64,000 nt of DNA from Hormiphora californensis (lineage: Eukaryota; Ctenophora; Tentaculata; Cydippida; Pleurobrachiidae). The stretch lies in the NCBI GenBank assembly GCA_020137815.1, contig CM035350.1, positions 8,635,765 to 8,699,764 on the forward strand, given 5' to 3'. A program made the translations under genes and the position numbers. Shown here one piece after another: positions 12,962 through 26,207 of this stretch (the first letter of the stretch is position 1; the number at the start of each line of letters is the position of its first letter). A model generated the notes under the pieces. The model worked only from the letters and a program-made list of their open reading frames with translations, did no database searches and was not told where the DNA came from.

Positions 12962-13251
12962 GAAGAGTAGCAGCAGAAATAGTAGTCTTTCTGACCTAAT
13001 TTTCTAGTATCGGCTGAATCGATTTCAGTACTGATCTAGACTACCTTTATAGTGCAATGACGAAGATTGGTGCTAAGAAATTCTGCTATTTGCAAATCAG
13101 GAATTTCATACAGCATCCGATACACATGTTTTGATATCTAATACACGCCGTTCATCGTTCATTGGGTTCTATAAAATTCAGTAGATGGTCGTGTGCACGT
13201 CTGCGATTCACAAGCAAGCCCTTCTTTTTTTGTTATATTCACACCATGTCT

Positions 13252-13270
13252 CTCTCTCTCTCTCCCTCTT

Positions 13271-13361
<91 letters not shown>

Positions 13362-13362
13362 C
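13252..13362. repeat. (CT)n microsatellite
   Basis: About 110 bp of CT with a few CC and TT interruptions. Confidence 0.92.
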
Positions 13363-14943
<1,581 letters not shown>

Positions 14944-17900
14944 GTTATCTGGCCCACTTGAAGGAGTCAAAGGAAGAGTCTGACGGGTATTTCAGGGCAG
15001 TACTACGGCTAGATCCCAACAACATTGTAGCCACCTCCAATAGCCAATTGCTGGTCTTGAGGAACTTTAATGACAAAAAACTCCGTAAAAAAGTCTAAAC
15101 TAAAAATTGAATGCCCCCCCTATCAATAAAACCCCCCCCTAGCCCTTATCAATAATACCCCCCCCCCCCCTAGAAAGAGAAAGAGAGAGGGTGAGGTGGA
15201 AGGAAGGGGGGGTATGGTGCCAAGCAAGTCACCGAGAAAATATACCCGCTAGCCCAGTTTCTGGCCCTTTTTTACTTTACACAGGTACAGGCTGGACTTG
15301 CCAATACAGGTTTATTGCTTGTATGAAAAGGAAAAATAAAATTAATCCCGTGGGTTTTTTTCATGTTTGGGAAGTCAGCAACTCTCCTGAAATGGCTCTA
15401 CTTTTTAAACTCGCAGAAAGTGTGGGGGAGGATATATCTCGTTTTGACATCCCGCCAATCTCAGGTCTATGTCAAGCTGCGTTATTTCATCTAAAGACAG
15501 CCTTATCGATCGACCCGAACTCGGCCCTGCCGATTCTTTTCACTTTTTTTCCCCAGTATCCCACCGTAAACACAAAAAATACAATATCGAAATCGTAGTA
15601 ATTTTTAAATTTTAGAAACCTAATTTTTTTTTGACCCCGGAAACGCCAAAAAATTACAAATTTACAGTTGAGACCGTAAGAAAATCATTAATGTCGTTAC
15701 AACAAGAGTTAGGTTACCAGACAGAAGCCTATGACTGTCGTGACCTAAAGTATCTCCACTAACAACAAATTTTTTAGGATTGACTTACCTCCCCAAAAAC
15801 AAGTCTCTCCCCTCTTCAAACCCTTTTCCGTCCCCGAATCCCGGCCATCCCCCCTCCTTGAATACCTAACATGGCTATTGGAAACTAAGGCAGCCTATCT
15901 GGGACGGAATGAGCTTTTAAAGCTGATGGGTTATTCCCGGGAAACCCCCGGGGACGGGAAATTTGCCCAATGCTTATCTAATGAAACCTAAGGGCCGGGG
16001 ATTTATCCCCGGTTGACTCTTATCAGTCAGCCTTGGAACTTGCAACCAGGTGAGAGGGGAGAGGGGAACGAAAGTGGGGAAAGAAAATAAATAAGGGGGG
16101 GGGTCTTAATGGGCCTTTTTTTACTTTTATTTATTTTTAATTTTTGAATTTACCAATTAAAAATTCAAAGTGGCCCAAGGATTCCCAAAAAAGCTGATTC
16201 AAAAGGGGCGGTTAGTTAGAGTTATTTGTTAGACTCTTTTTTAGCGGGGAAGCTGATTAAATGTAGACAAGGGGAAAAAGCAAGCTTTTCCCTGGGTTTT
16301 TTTTTAACCCCACAACTTATCATCTCAAAACTCCCCTTTCTCAGGACCCTCCCGGTTTTGTATCGGGGCCGTGTCATTTTCCCCTTGCATTTCCTAAAAG
16401 TTAAAACAAAAAGGGGATTTTGACGCACATAAAAAACACGATAAAGACCCGGGTTCTTCGGGGCCTTTCAACACTCATGCACTCCAAACAGGAAACGATA
16501 ACGAACAAAACCCCTCTAACCCCTTTTGGCCCCCTGGAAAGGGGGGAAATATTTTTTTTCTTTTCCAAAAATTAACAGAAAAGGGAGAGATCCCGGGGGC
16601 CGGTACTTTTTTAACGTAGGGGAGATACCATGGCCCTTATTTTGGTGCCTTTTTCTTTTTTTCTCCTTTTCCTTTCCTACCCTTTTTTTCCCACATTGGC
16701 CCCTTTTCCCCCTTTTTTCCCCTTCTCTCTCTCTCCTCCCCTCTCCTCTCCCTCTCTCCTCTCTCTCTCCCCCCTTCTTTTCTCCTCTCCCCTTCCCTTT
16801 CGTCCTCCCTCTCTCCCCCCTCTCTCTCTCTCTCCCCCTCTCCCCCCCAAATCATAGCGTTCGCCCTTATGTTTAATATGGATATCTCCCTTTTCCCTCA
16901 CAATATTTTCTCTATAATTTGCAGCCCCAATCTTTCATTGCCGCCCCTCCCCAAAAAATTTTCGCACACAAAAATGCGATAATGCTGAAAATTTTTTGGG
17001 TAACACAAAAAATTAAAACCCCAAGCCCAGATTTTCCCACGGCTAAAGGGCCCTACTCATAATGCTATAAAAATTTGGGGTTTAATGACCCCTAAAATAT
17101 GGGGCCTTTTGGTATTTTACAAAAAAAATTTTACAGTATTACGGAGAAGATATCTACTCCGGAATCCGGGCTGAACTTTTTAATCTCAGCTACAAGCAAT
17201 CTCATTCTGTGAATGCAAAAATTCACAAGAACACGCCACAATCCCATGCAGACGTTTGCAATTCAATCCAAACCGCGAGTACCCCCGTGGCCAAGAAATC
17301 TTGGCACCGTCTTGAAGGATTGTGGGAGCGAGGAGGGTAATAAGATACTACACGACCGCAACCCCAGCCTGTCCCGATTGGATAATCGTTTATTAGATCC
17401 ATGTCCCATCTTCGCCACCTCTACCACCAACTACCTCTCCGCCTTGTCGCCTCTCCTTGTCAACCCCCCCCCATATTTACCCCTGCCACACGCCCTACAT
17501 CCACACCTCCTAAACTTCCTTTCTAGTTTCTACCTCAACTCCCATTCCACCACTTCTTCCCCACCTAGGTTGTGATCGAGGAGACACAGCATGAAAGTAA
17601 AGCAGAACGAGGCGGTATAGCAGTGTTACCAGTTCAGAGTATAGAGGCTGCTAGCTGTTACTCAGGTACCTTAGACACTTGACAGGCTATAACACTGTCC
17701 CTTGCAGCTGTGCTAACACAGAATACAGATGCTCAACTGCGAGGGTAATTTATAAAATCAACACCCTAGACCCTATTTCGCGGGCGGAGCTGGCGAAAAG
17801 AGGGTCGAGCTAGGCAATGCGAGGGACAGTGTACCATGTCATTTAAGGCGCTGACATTGTCAAGGTAGACACAATGAGTAGAACAGTAGGGGCGGGATAA

Positions 17901-18016
17901 AGTATTGCTGCTAGCTGTTACTCTATGACCGGTGATTAATCACCACAAGCTCTCTCTCATTGTACATAACTTAGCGGTAATTATCCCCTGAGTTCTTATA
18001 ATATCCTTGGCCTTCT

Positions 18017-18083
<67 letters not shown>

Positions 18084-21000
18084 CGCGACAACAACATCAA
18101 CTGTCACATATTAACACACATATTGACATCCCCTCTAGGAAGATCCAAGTTCTCGGCACGGCACAGGAATTCCCCACGAGGATCTGAAGCGATCACAGAT
18201 TCAGGGGGTCAAAGTGCAGTAGTGGATGAGCAGCAGCAGGAACTAATGGCAATCGATCCTAACGTTATGGAGATATTCGAGCATGTCAGGTGAGTTGTGT
18301 TGGACAGGTTATACAGTAGGAACTCACGAGTTGCAAACCAAACAGAGGTCAGACATTGTCAGACAGGGGGAGTCACTTATACCTCTTATTGTTATAAGAG
18401 GTCTGATGAATGGTGGTGAAGTGGAAGGATTAACTAAGTAGCAGCTACTTAGTTCTGGCAGCGAAGTAACCATGTTAACACTTCACCACCTCTATACCGC
18501 AACTCTTTCAGCAGAACTATTTTCAGAAAATAATAAAGCATGGCAATATATTATCATGAATTATAGCATAATAGCAATAATTCCGGGAATATGTTAAACG
18601 GATGCAGTATAAGTAGCTGAAGTAATAATTTTGACACGTGCAACATGAAAACCGCATGGTGGCGTTATGTCTAAGAAATGCAGTAGGATGTGAGATGACT
18701 TGGCCTTTGAGTGAGTGGGAGAGATATGGAAAGAGAGAGGAGAGAGATAGAGAGCGAGCGCCCGAGAGAGAGAAACTGAGTGTCAGGAATAGCACGGAAA
18801 TAGATACCCAAGTGATATGCTAGAGTGTGATGGGCGTGAGATCTTTCTAACAATGCAAGTCATGTCAAGTGTACTTATAGTATGACGTGGGACTTCCTCG
18901 TTCCTCAAGGTGTGATCCATTATATAGGTCACAGACATATATTGTCGTCTGTCATCAAATATATCCATTAATTCTGGCGCCACAGCCCCGATCCCAGCAG
19001 GGCTCGAGATAAATTGGGTATGAGATTCCCTGACTTACTTTCCCATCCCTATATCTTCCTTTCACCACACTCCTTACATTCTTGTTGAGTACCCTAATCC
19101 ACACTCCTTACATTCTTGTTGAGTACCCTCATCCACACTCCTTACATTCTTGTTGAGTACCCTCATCCACACTCCTTACATTCTTGTTGAGTACCCTCAT
19201 CCACACTCCTTACATTCTTGTTGAGTACCCTCATCCACACTCCTTACATTCTTGTTCAGTACCCTCATCCACACTCCTTACATTCTTGTTGAGTACCCTC
19301 ATCCACACTCCTTACATTCTTTTTGAGTACCCTCATCCACATTCCTTACATTCTTGTTAAGTACCCTCATCCACACCCCTTACATTCTTGTTGACTACCC
19401 CCAACCAAACTCCTTACATTCTTGTTGACTACCCTCATCCACACTCCTTACATTCTTATTGAGTACCCTCAGCAACACTCCTTACATTCTTGTTGAGTAC
19501 CCCCATCCACACTCCTTATATTCTTGTTGAGTACCCTCATCCACACTCCTTACATTCTTGTTGAGTACCCTCATCCACACTCCTTACATTCTTGTTGAGT
19601 ACCCTCATCCACACTCCTTACATTCTTGTTGACTACCCTCATCCACACTCCTTACATTCTTGTTGACTACCCTCATCCACACTCCTTACATTCTTTTTGA
19701 GTACCCTCATCCACATTCCTTACATTCTTGTTAAGTACCCTCATCCACACCCCTTACATTCTTGTTGACTACCCCCAACCAAACTCCTTACATTCTTGTT
19801 GACTACCCTCATCCACACTCCTTACATTCTTATTGAGTACCCTCAGCAACACTCCTTACATTCTTGTTGAGTACCCCCATCCACACTCCTTATATTCTTG
19901 TTGAGTACCCTCATCCACACTCCTTACATTCTTTTTGAGTACCCTCATCCACATTCCTTACATTCTTGTTAAGTACCCTCATCCACACCCCTTACATTCT
20001 TGTTGACTACCCCCAACCAAACTCCTTACATTCTTGTTGACTACCCTCATCCACACTCCTTACATTCTTATTGAGTACCCTCAGCAACACTCCTTACATT
20101 CTTGTTGAGTACCCCCATCCACACTCCTTATATTCTTGTTGAGTACCCTCATCCACACTCCTTACATTCTTGTTGAGTACCCTCATCCACACTCCTTACA
20201 TTCTTGTTGAGTACCCTCATCCACACTCCTTACATTCTTGTTGACTACCCTCATCCACACTCCTTACATTCTTGTTGACTACCCTCATCCACACTCCTTA
20301 CATTCTTTTTGAGTACCCTCATCCACATTCCTTACATTCTTGTTAAGTACCCTCATCCACACCCCTTACATTCTTGTTGACTACCCCCAACCAAACTCCT
20401 TACATTCTTGTTGACTACCCTCATCCACACTCCTTACATTCTTATTGAGTACCCTCAGCAACACTCCTTACATTCTTGTTGAGTACCCCCATCCACACTC
20501 CTTATATTCTTGTTGAGTACCCTCATCCACACTCCTTACATTCTTGTTGAGTACCCTCATCCACACTCCTTACATTCTTGTTGAGTACCCTCATCCACAC
20601 TCCTTACATTCTTGTTGAGTACCCTCATCCACACTCCTTACATTCTTGTTGACTACCCTCATCCACACTCCTTACATTTGCAGGTACGCGTGTTTGTTGG
20701 ACCCTCACAACGCGTCCCAGTTGTCCCTGCTCACCGAGATTCTCATCCTAGTGCCATCGGATCGAGCTGGCAATAGCGTACCTGCATGAAACACTACGGA
20801 CGATCATCAGGTAAAGTTGACCATGTACTGCTAGGCTGTATTCTAGACTATATTCTAGGCTTTGATCGGTGTTGTACTACTACTAGAACAACTTTTCAGG
20901 CGGGGAGAAAGTGCACACATATCTGAAACTAGCGACATGTTACGTAGAGCAGCGTAACGGGGACCAGGCCTCCAAATACCTCAGACTCTTCCGAACTGAG

Positions 21001-21258
21001 GGTGGTGTGGAGGGGGAGGTGTTTACTAATCTGTGTGTCAGGGTGGCAGACATTAGTTTGAAGCAGAAAGAACCTGCCATTGCCCGGGAGTGGATTCACG
21101 TTATGGAGGAAAAGGGTCACCCGAGTTGTGAGCACTTTGTACAGAGACTAAAGAGGATAGTTGGGAGCAAGGATAAACATCTGCTAGATACCCTGGCCCA
21201 TGATAACAGGGGGAATAGAAACAGAAAGGGACTTGGAGTGAGACGCTCCCGGGGGTAA
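14944..21258 (+). CDS. TPR-like protein gene, incomplete and frame-broken
   Basis: The family is uncertain; helical TPR-type repeats are the best reading. Visible exons are 14944-15084 (acceptor CCCCAG, donor GTAAAA), one from 15465 (phase joins exactly; end unclear), 18139-18289 (donor GTGAGT), 20684-20810 (donor GTAAAG) and a terminal exon 20900-21258. TPR-like signatures are LRLDPNN, ALSIDPN and LLDPHN, each after an amphipathic helix, and the last exon has TPR-like helices (YLKLATCYVEQ) and a basic C-terminus. At least one exon is lost in the poor sequence at 15.5-17.2 kb; an open stretch at about 15,870-15,990 may belong. Exon 20684-20810 is open in one frame for its first half and another for its second, and joins the last exon out of phase, so it carries one or more indels. 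Its upstream intron is the 34-bp minisatellite. Partner and role are unknown. Confidence 0.5.
15100..17200. other. Low-quality sequence rich in homopolymers
   Basis: Runs of C, G, T and A of 6-10 bases occur far more often than in the rest of the window (for example TTTTTTTTT, GGGGGGG, CCCCCCC), with no consistent repeat. This looks like unpolished gap-fill rather than biology. Open frames here should not be trusted. Confidence 0.7.
17201..18138. other. Probable intron with CT tract
   Basis: Between TPR-like exons. Contains an open 120-codon frame (17,213-17,575) of low-complexity Pro/Leu/Ser composition that I do not trust, and a (CT)n tract at 18,013-18,081 which ends about 57 bp before the next exon. 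Confidence 0.4.
18013..18081. repeat. (CT)n microsatellite near a 3' splice site
   Basis: About 68 bp of CT lying 57 bp upstream of the exon at 18,139. It may add to the pyrimidine tract of that acceptor. Confidence 0.9.
18382..18443. repeat. Two small hairpins in an intron
   Basis: CCTCTTAT-TGTT-ATAAGAGG is followed by AACTAAGTAGC-A-GCTACTTAGTT. A third pair, GGTGGTGAAGTG and CACTTCACCACC (about 18,411 and 18,480), encloses the second hairpin. Possibly a degenerate fold-back element. Confidence 0.5.
19062..20680. repeat. 34-bp minisatellite, about 47 copies, higher-order
   Basis: The unit reads CTTACATTCTTGTTGAGTAC followed by CCTCATCCACACTC. About 47 head-to-tail copies fill 1.6 kb of an intron of the TPR-like gene. 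A block of marked variant units (starting with a TTTTTGAG variant, then TTAAG, CAACCAAAC, CTTATTGAG, CAGCAAC and TTATATTC variants) recurs at about 19,319, 19,693, 19,931 and 20,305, i.e. at 374, 238 and 374 bp (11, 7 and 11 units), showing amplification of multi-unit blocks. The last copy leads straight into TTTGCAG, the 3' splice site. Confidence 0.95.
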
Positions 21259-22382
21259 CCATATGAACACTATACCCAGCTATAATTTATTGAATTGGTA
21301 GATATTCAGTGCATGCTCTGTGACTAGCCGTAGCTATTGGTAGTTGGGGTGATAGTTGTGAGCGGAACAATACAGCCCCCTTTTATAGTAACTTAAAGGT
21401 TGACAAGATACCTAAAACTTTTCGTATATCGTCTTATTTTGATTTATCATTAATTTTCAGCATTTTTTCAGAATTTTTTGTCGGCTAGAAAAAAATTCGA
21501 AATAGGGGGTCTACCGATATTGTCAGCACTGGTTTTACTGGGCACACTCACTGCGTCTCGCAAATTGAAATTCACGTTTCCGGTTCCTCAAAAGATAAAG
21601 ACTTGATCTTGGTTGCGTTGGATTGGTCTCAATAAGACCTTTCCAACGCTACCAAAACGGTTTCTGTATCTCATCAGGAACCGGAGATATTACGTTATCA
21701 ATTTAAAAAAAGGCACACTCATTTGTCAGTAGACCCCCTATTTTGCACATATTTCTAGCCGACAAAAAATTCTGAAAAAATGCTGAAAATTAATGATAAA
21801 TCAAAATAAGACGATATACGAAAAGTTTTAGGTATCTTGTCAACCTTTAATACGACTTTTGAAGCTGAGTATTAGATGAAGCGAATTATGTACATTTACA
21901 TTTTATATTTTCCAACTTGCTAACTAAGCTTGCATAAGAGTTCACAAGTACAACATAAACACACACCTGTCCTCTCTCTCTCTTTCCGCCAAGGAAACGC
22001 AGCGATCCATGTTTTCACAACACATTAGTAGCGACACCGTGACAAGATCCAGCGCGGTATAATATGTCTCAAGTTTTCATAAACAATCTCTAAAACAATC
22101 TCGGTGTTTCAGGTGGTGTCGACGAAATATTGTTCAAACTGCAGAGTTTCGGAGTTTTTTCAGCAGGAAGAAATTGATACAACAACATGGTGCAGCAGCA
22201 AGTATTCTGAAAATTGAAAAAAGACCTTTGAAGTTTCCTCTAATGTCCGACTCTGCAGTGGTTAGTCAAGTCACACATATCCATTTTTCCACAAAGACGT
22301 AGCAGGTTAAATAAAAAATTCACGAACTAGCTGTCTAGACATGTCTATGATCTGACTGAATCTCACACAGACTCTTGTGTTC
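21259..22382. other. Intergenic; holds one MITE
   Basis: Between convergent genes (TPR-like on plus, 7TM receptor on minus). Apart from the TTAA-flanked MITE nothing gene-like is seen. It must contain the 3' UTRs of both genes. Confidence 0.5.
21397..21846. mobile_element. TTAA-flanked MITE, 450 bp (Kolobok- or piggyBac-like)
   Basis: Terminal inverted repeats of more than 90 bp begin AGGTTGACAAGATACCTAAA and are nearly identical at both ends; pairing resumes further in (TAGGGGGTCTAC). TTAA lies at 21393-21396 and 21847-21850. TTAA targets are used by piggyBac and Kolobok elements, and an AGG terminus fits Kolobok better. No coding capacity. Confidence 0.85.
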
Positions 22383-23708
22383 TCACACGGCCCTTCTCCT
22401 TATGGAGGCTACCAAATTGTTCCAAAACTCCTTGAGTGCTTCGTTCAGGTTGTTATCGGTAACAAGAAGTGCAAGGGGAGCTGTGGAGGCGGCTGTGATA
22501 ACGATAGTCCAGGATAGGTCCACAACCATGGCCACACCACCCTGGTGACATCCCAAGAACAGGTCAGGATAAAGGGACTGGGGGAGCCAGGGGAGAACCG
22601 TGAGCAGGTTGAGAAGTGTGATGAGAAACACAGACCAGGGAACTGATGCCCGTTCTTTTTCAAACATCTCCTTAGATCTTTTAGCCCTTAACTGCCGAGC
22701 TACGAGCCTCTTTTTCTCCTTTCGTTCCTTTTCTTCTCTTTCTTTCTTCTCTTCCTCACTCTCTATCACTCCATCCTCTAACAAGGTACTCCCCTCTCCC
22801 TCCTCTCCCTGCTCCCTCTTCACCTTGTGTTTTGTTAGCATCATGTTAGCTACCATCAACTTGCAGGCTATCCCGGAGAACGTGACTTTGTTAGCTGTAG
22901 CCTGGACCGCCCTGTACTGGTCCACATTATGTAGAATGAGGGGGTAGAGGATAATTGATCCTATTGGAGGCACCAGGAACCCCACAGATATTAGGATGAT
23001 GGAGTGTGGGATGCAGAGGGGCAGGGGTCCTGAGTATCGGCAGTATCCAGGGGTCGCGTCAGGGCTACATAATCCAAAGTTGGAGAGGTTGGAGAGAAAT
23101 AGGGCCAGAATAAGAATTCCAAGGGCACCTGAAATTGAAGGGTTGTAGTGCTAGAATATATTACAAATGGCTCGAAATCAAGATCTAGTTCAATTGCTGG
23201 GAAAGTTTCAAACAGGGTCAGAAGCATAGAGGGGGAGGGGGGTGCAGGGGCATAAAAAATCGAGAATGAAGGGGCAGTACATACCCAGTGCCTGGTTTCT
23301 GATGGTCAGCATGCCCCTCCAGGTATCAGGGTACCTCAGGAAGATATACCGCACTGTGATTATCCCCAGAGTTGTGTAACCAGGAAGCATCATGGCAGTG
23401 GTATGGAGGGGGAGGGAGATGGAGCAACCTCCCCAGCTCTCCACAGGAACGAGAGAGAGGAGTAGAGAGGATAGGAGGAGGAGGTTAGTTATAGCGAACA
23501 CCCCCACTGAATTGTACAAGTGGTGGAGGGGCCGAACTAGTGTCACCGCGAATAGGAGCACCAGGGACGACACAAGAAGGGTGAAGAGGGCCGGAATAAA
23601 GATGATGTTTGACATTATGTTGTCTGTAAAACGGCCGCTGACCCGCTCCGCAAGAGGATCCTGACAGGACGAATTGCTGGATATATTGTCCATGTCCATA
23701 TTGCTCAT
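22383..23708 (-). CDS. Divergent 7TM receptor (class A GPCR-like)
   Basis: Two exons: 23708-23285 (ATG, donor GTATGT) and 23128-22383 (acceptor TTTCAG, stop TGA), in phase, giving 389 residues. The product has a short N-terminus with glycosylation sites NIS and NSS, then hydrophobic segments at about 30-58, 66-88, 100-122 and 142-160, a Cys-bearing loop (CSPDATPGYC), segment 5 (ILISVGFLVPPIGSIILYPL), a long Glu/Lys-rich third inner loop (about 60 residues), and segments 6 and 7. Cys95 before segment 3 could pair with the second outer loop. The DRY box is replaced by TVRY, and no NPxxY is seen in segment 7, so it is an orphan at the edge of class A. Upstream in another frame lies a signal-peptide-like start (MSCKALSVYLLLIFLPAVPP, minus from 23,805), and a plausible acceptor CCCCGCAG lies between, so an extra 5' exon is possible. 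Expected location is the plasma membrane; the ligand is unknown. Confidence 0.75.
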
Positions 23709-24038
23709 ATATCTCGTGATTTCTGGGTGTCTGGTATCTGTTGAAGGGAGGTACTGCGGGGAGGAATATCAATAGAAGATACACACTGAGAGCCTTACAG
23801 GACATTGTTGGAGGAGGGAGCTAGGAGAATATATTGTACTCTCTGAGAGGAGAGAATAGGGACAACAATGGAGGGGGGGGATCGTACTGTATGGTTTCCT
23901 TAAGCGGGTGGGTGATTTTATTCGCTAGAATTGTACAAGGAAATAGGAGTTAGGGAGTGATGGCGGGAAGAGAGCTAGAGTCATGAGAAATGTTTAGCAC
24001 AACAACATTTAATCAGGTAACCTGTTGTGGTGTGTGTG

Positions 24039-24201
<163 letters not shown>

Positions 24202-24857
24202 TGAGTGCTAACAGAGCATGAAATCATAATAAACTGTTATTTAGGTTTGTTGATATAATTATAACATCCAGGAAAGGCTTGTTGATTAACAAGAAGCACT
24301 GTTCACTGGTCTAAAGTGGTCTGGGTCTGGGCTCTCTCTTTCTATCTGGGATTAGAATGCGGCCAAGAGCTGCCATATCTGATGAATATTTATTCTAATG
24401 AACAGGTCAATATCAAATATTACTAGCTACTGGAGGCCATTGCATTACTAGATCAATGCCACTAGAGAGAGATGGGAGTGGGAAGTAAGAACAAGTCAAG
24501 GTAATTACTATTAGGCAATTATTCTCTGTCGACATGGACAAGTCCGACAATTTTCTGTGCAGACTTCCGGTCTCTATACGATTACAAAAAGTGTGCACTG
24601 CAGTACGGGGGTTGAGAGAAGACTAAGAGAAGAAGCCGCTGTTCTGATGACTTGAGAAATGACTGCTAAGTACTATGACCTGCGACTACCACGAGTGAAT
24701 AGTCCACCTAGTATTATGATGATGTCAACTCCTTATCTCCTTCCATAGAAATCATAGAAGGAATCCTTCAAGGATATGACGTATGTATAATTGATGAATT
24801 ATGTATGCTGCAATGGACTGCCTGGCCAGACTTTGTTTTGATGATCGGGGAGTGAGT

Positions 24858-24975
24858 ATTCGGCAGGGAGGGCAGGAAATAGGGGTCAAATGTCCTACAA
24901 GCCGACGGCGATCTCATACCAATTTCGTCGGCATGTAGGACATTGTACCCCTGTATTCCGCCCTCCCTGCCGAAT
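24858..24975. repeat. Hairpin with about 49-bp arms
   Basis: Arms 24858-24906 and 24927-24975 begin ATTCGGCAGGGAGGGC and end GCCGAC, with a few mismatches and a 20-base loop. It sits just outside the larger inverted repeat that follows and may be one end of the same element. Confidence 0.85.
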
Positions 24976-25009
24976 GACCTCGCACGCTCTTTTTGAGAGA
25001 AACGAGAAT

Positions 25010-25683
25010 GGGTCAGGCTTGGTGACATAGACACCGTGCGCGACCAAGATTGAGCTCACACACAGGTGTCTGCTCCGCCTCAAAAAGGGTCGTTTCTTTC
25101 AAGGAATGTTGCACGCGATCCACTGGACCGATTTGCATCCGGTTTGTCGCAAAAGACTACGAATGATCCTAATATACTGGAAAATACCCGAGAAGTTTGT
25201 CTGTCAACAGGAAGTGAGTCAAAATTGACACTGAAGTCAAACCTATAATCTGGCTTCTGAGAGTTTCTGCACTACGCCCATGCGATTTAGAAGATATTGG
25301 GAGATATGTTGATGCAATTAGCATCAGCTATTAATGCCGGGTATTTTCCAGTACTCACAAGAGTTCAACCTATCTTCTGATACCCTCAGATTCATTCTAC
25401 ACCGTCTGGGAGTGGTGCAAAAAGGCTCGGAAGCCAGATTATAGATTTGACTTCAGTGTCAATTTTGACCCACTTCCTGTTGACAGACAAACTTCTCGGG
25501 TATTTTCCAGTAAACTAGGACCAATTTGTAGTCTTTTGCGACAAACCGGATACAAATCGGTCCAGTGGATCACGTGCAATTTGGCTTGAAAGACAAGACC
25601 CTTTTTTAGGGGGCGGAGCGGACACCTTTGTGCGAGCTCGATCTCGCACGCACTAGGTGTCAATGTCACCAAGGGTCAGGCCA
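25010..25683. mobile_element. Inverted-repeat element, arms about 240 bp
   Basis: Arms at about 25,010-25,252 and 25,433-25,683 are inverted copies at roughly 80-85% identity, around a 180-bp centre. Both arms encode the same conceptual peptide (ENTREVCLSTGS...), which shows they are copies and not two genes. No clear target duplication was found. With the adjacent 49-bp hairpin it may form one fold-back transposon. Confidence 0.75.
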
Positions 25684-26207
25684 ATGCTCTGACAGGGGAG
25701 GGCGGGTACCCGGTACCATGATCGGGTTAGGCGTCGGCACTGCCAGATAGACAATGGACTGGTATTGTTATCAATCCGTTCGAACCATTGAAACAAAATA
25801 AGTTGGTCCTTGCCATGCTACTCATGGCGATAAGTCGGGCCTGCGACAGACTGGGGACATGTCAACTACAAGTACATGGCCATTGGCCCGGTGTGACTGT
25901 TAGAGCCGACAGACTGGAACGGGAACATGTCAAGTATGACCGGACAGAATACAGATGTTCCTAATTAACATTATTATGCTCCCAACTACATGACTAAATT
26001 CAACGAAGCGATCCGGATCAATATTGATACAATTACATTTATAAGGAAACATAATTGCCTGATTTGATTGTGATCCCGACAATATATGAACTGAGATCAA
26101 TAGAGATCCCCAGGCAACAAAATACCAACCAAGGATTTTCATTCTGCGGAATTATACTTTGTTGTTGAGTATTTTGTGATATTCTTATCATGTCACAATG
26201 TGATAAG

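Noticed and set aside
19062-20680. CRISPR-like array (34-bp direct repeats)
   Set aside because: Units are contiguous with no unique spacers, and the setting is a eukaryotic intron; it is a minisatellite.
23485-23805. 106-codon minus frame starting with a signal-peptide-like segment
   Set aside because: Beyond the first 20-30 residues it overlaps the receptor exon in the wrong frame. Only its start might be a separate 5' exon, as noted there.
25066-25672. Two frames in opposite strands with the same peptide (ENTREVCLSTGS)
   Set aside because: They are the two arms of an inverted-repeat element, so the shared peptide reflects copying of DNA and not two genes.
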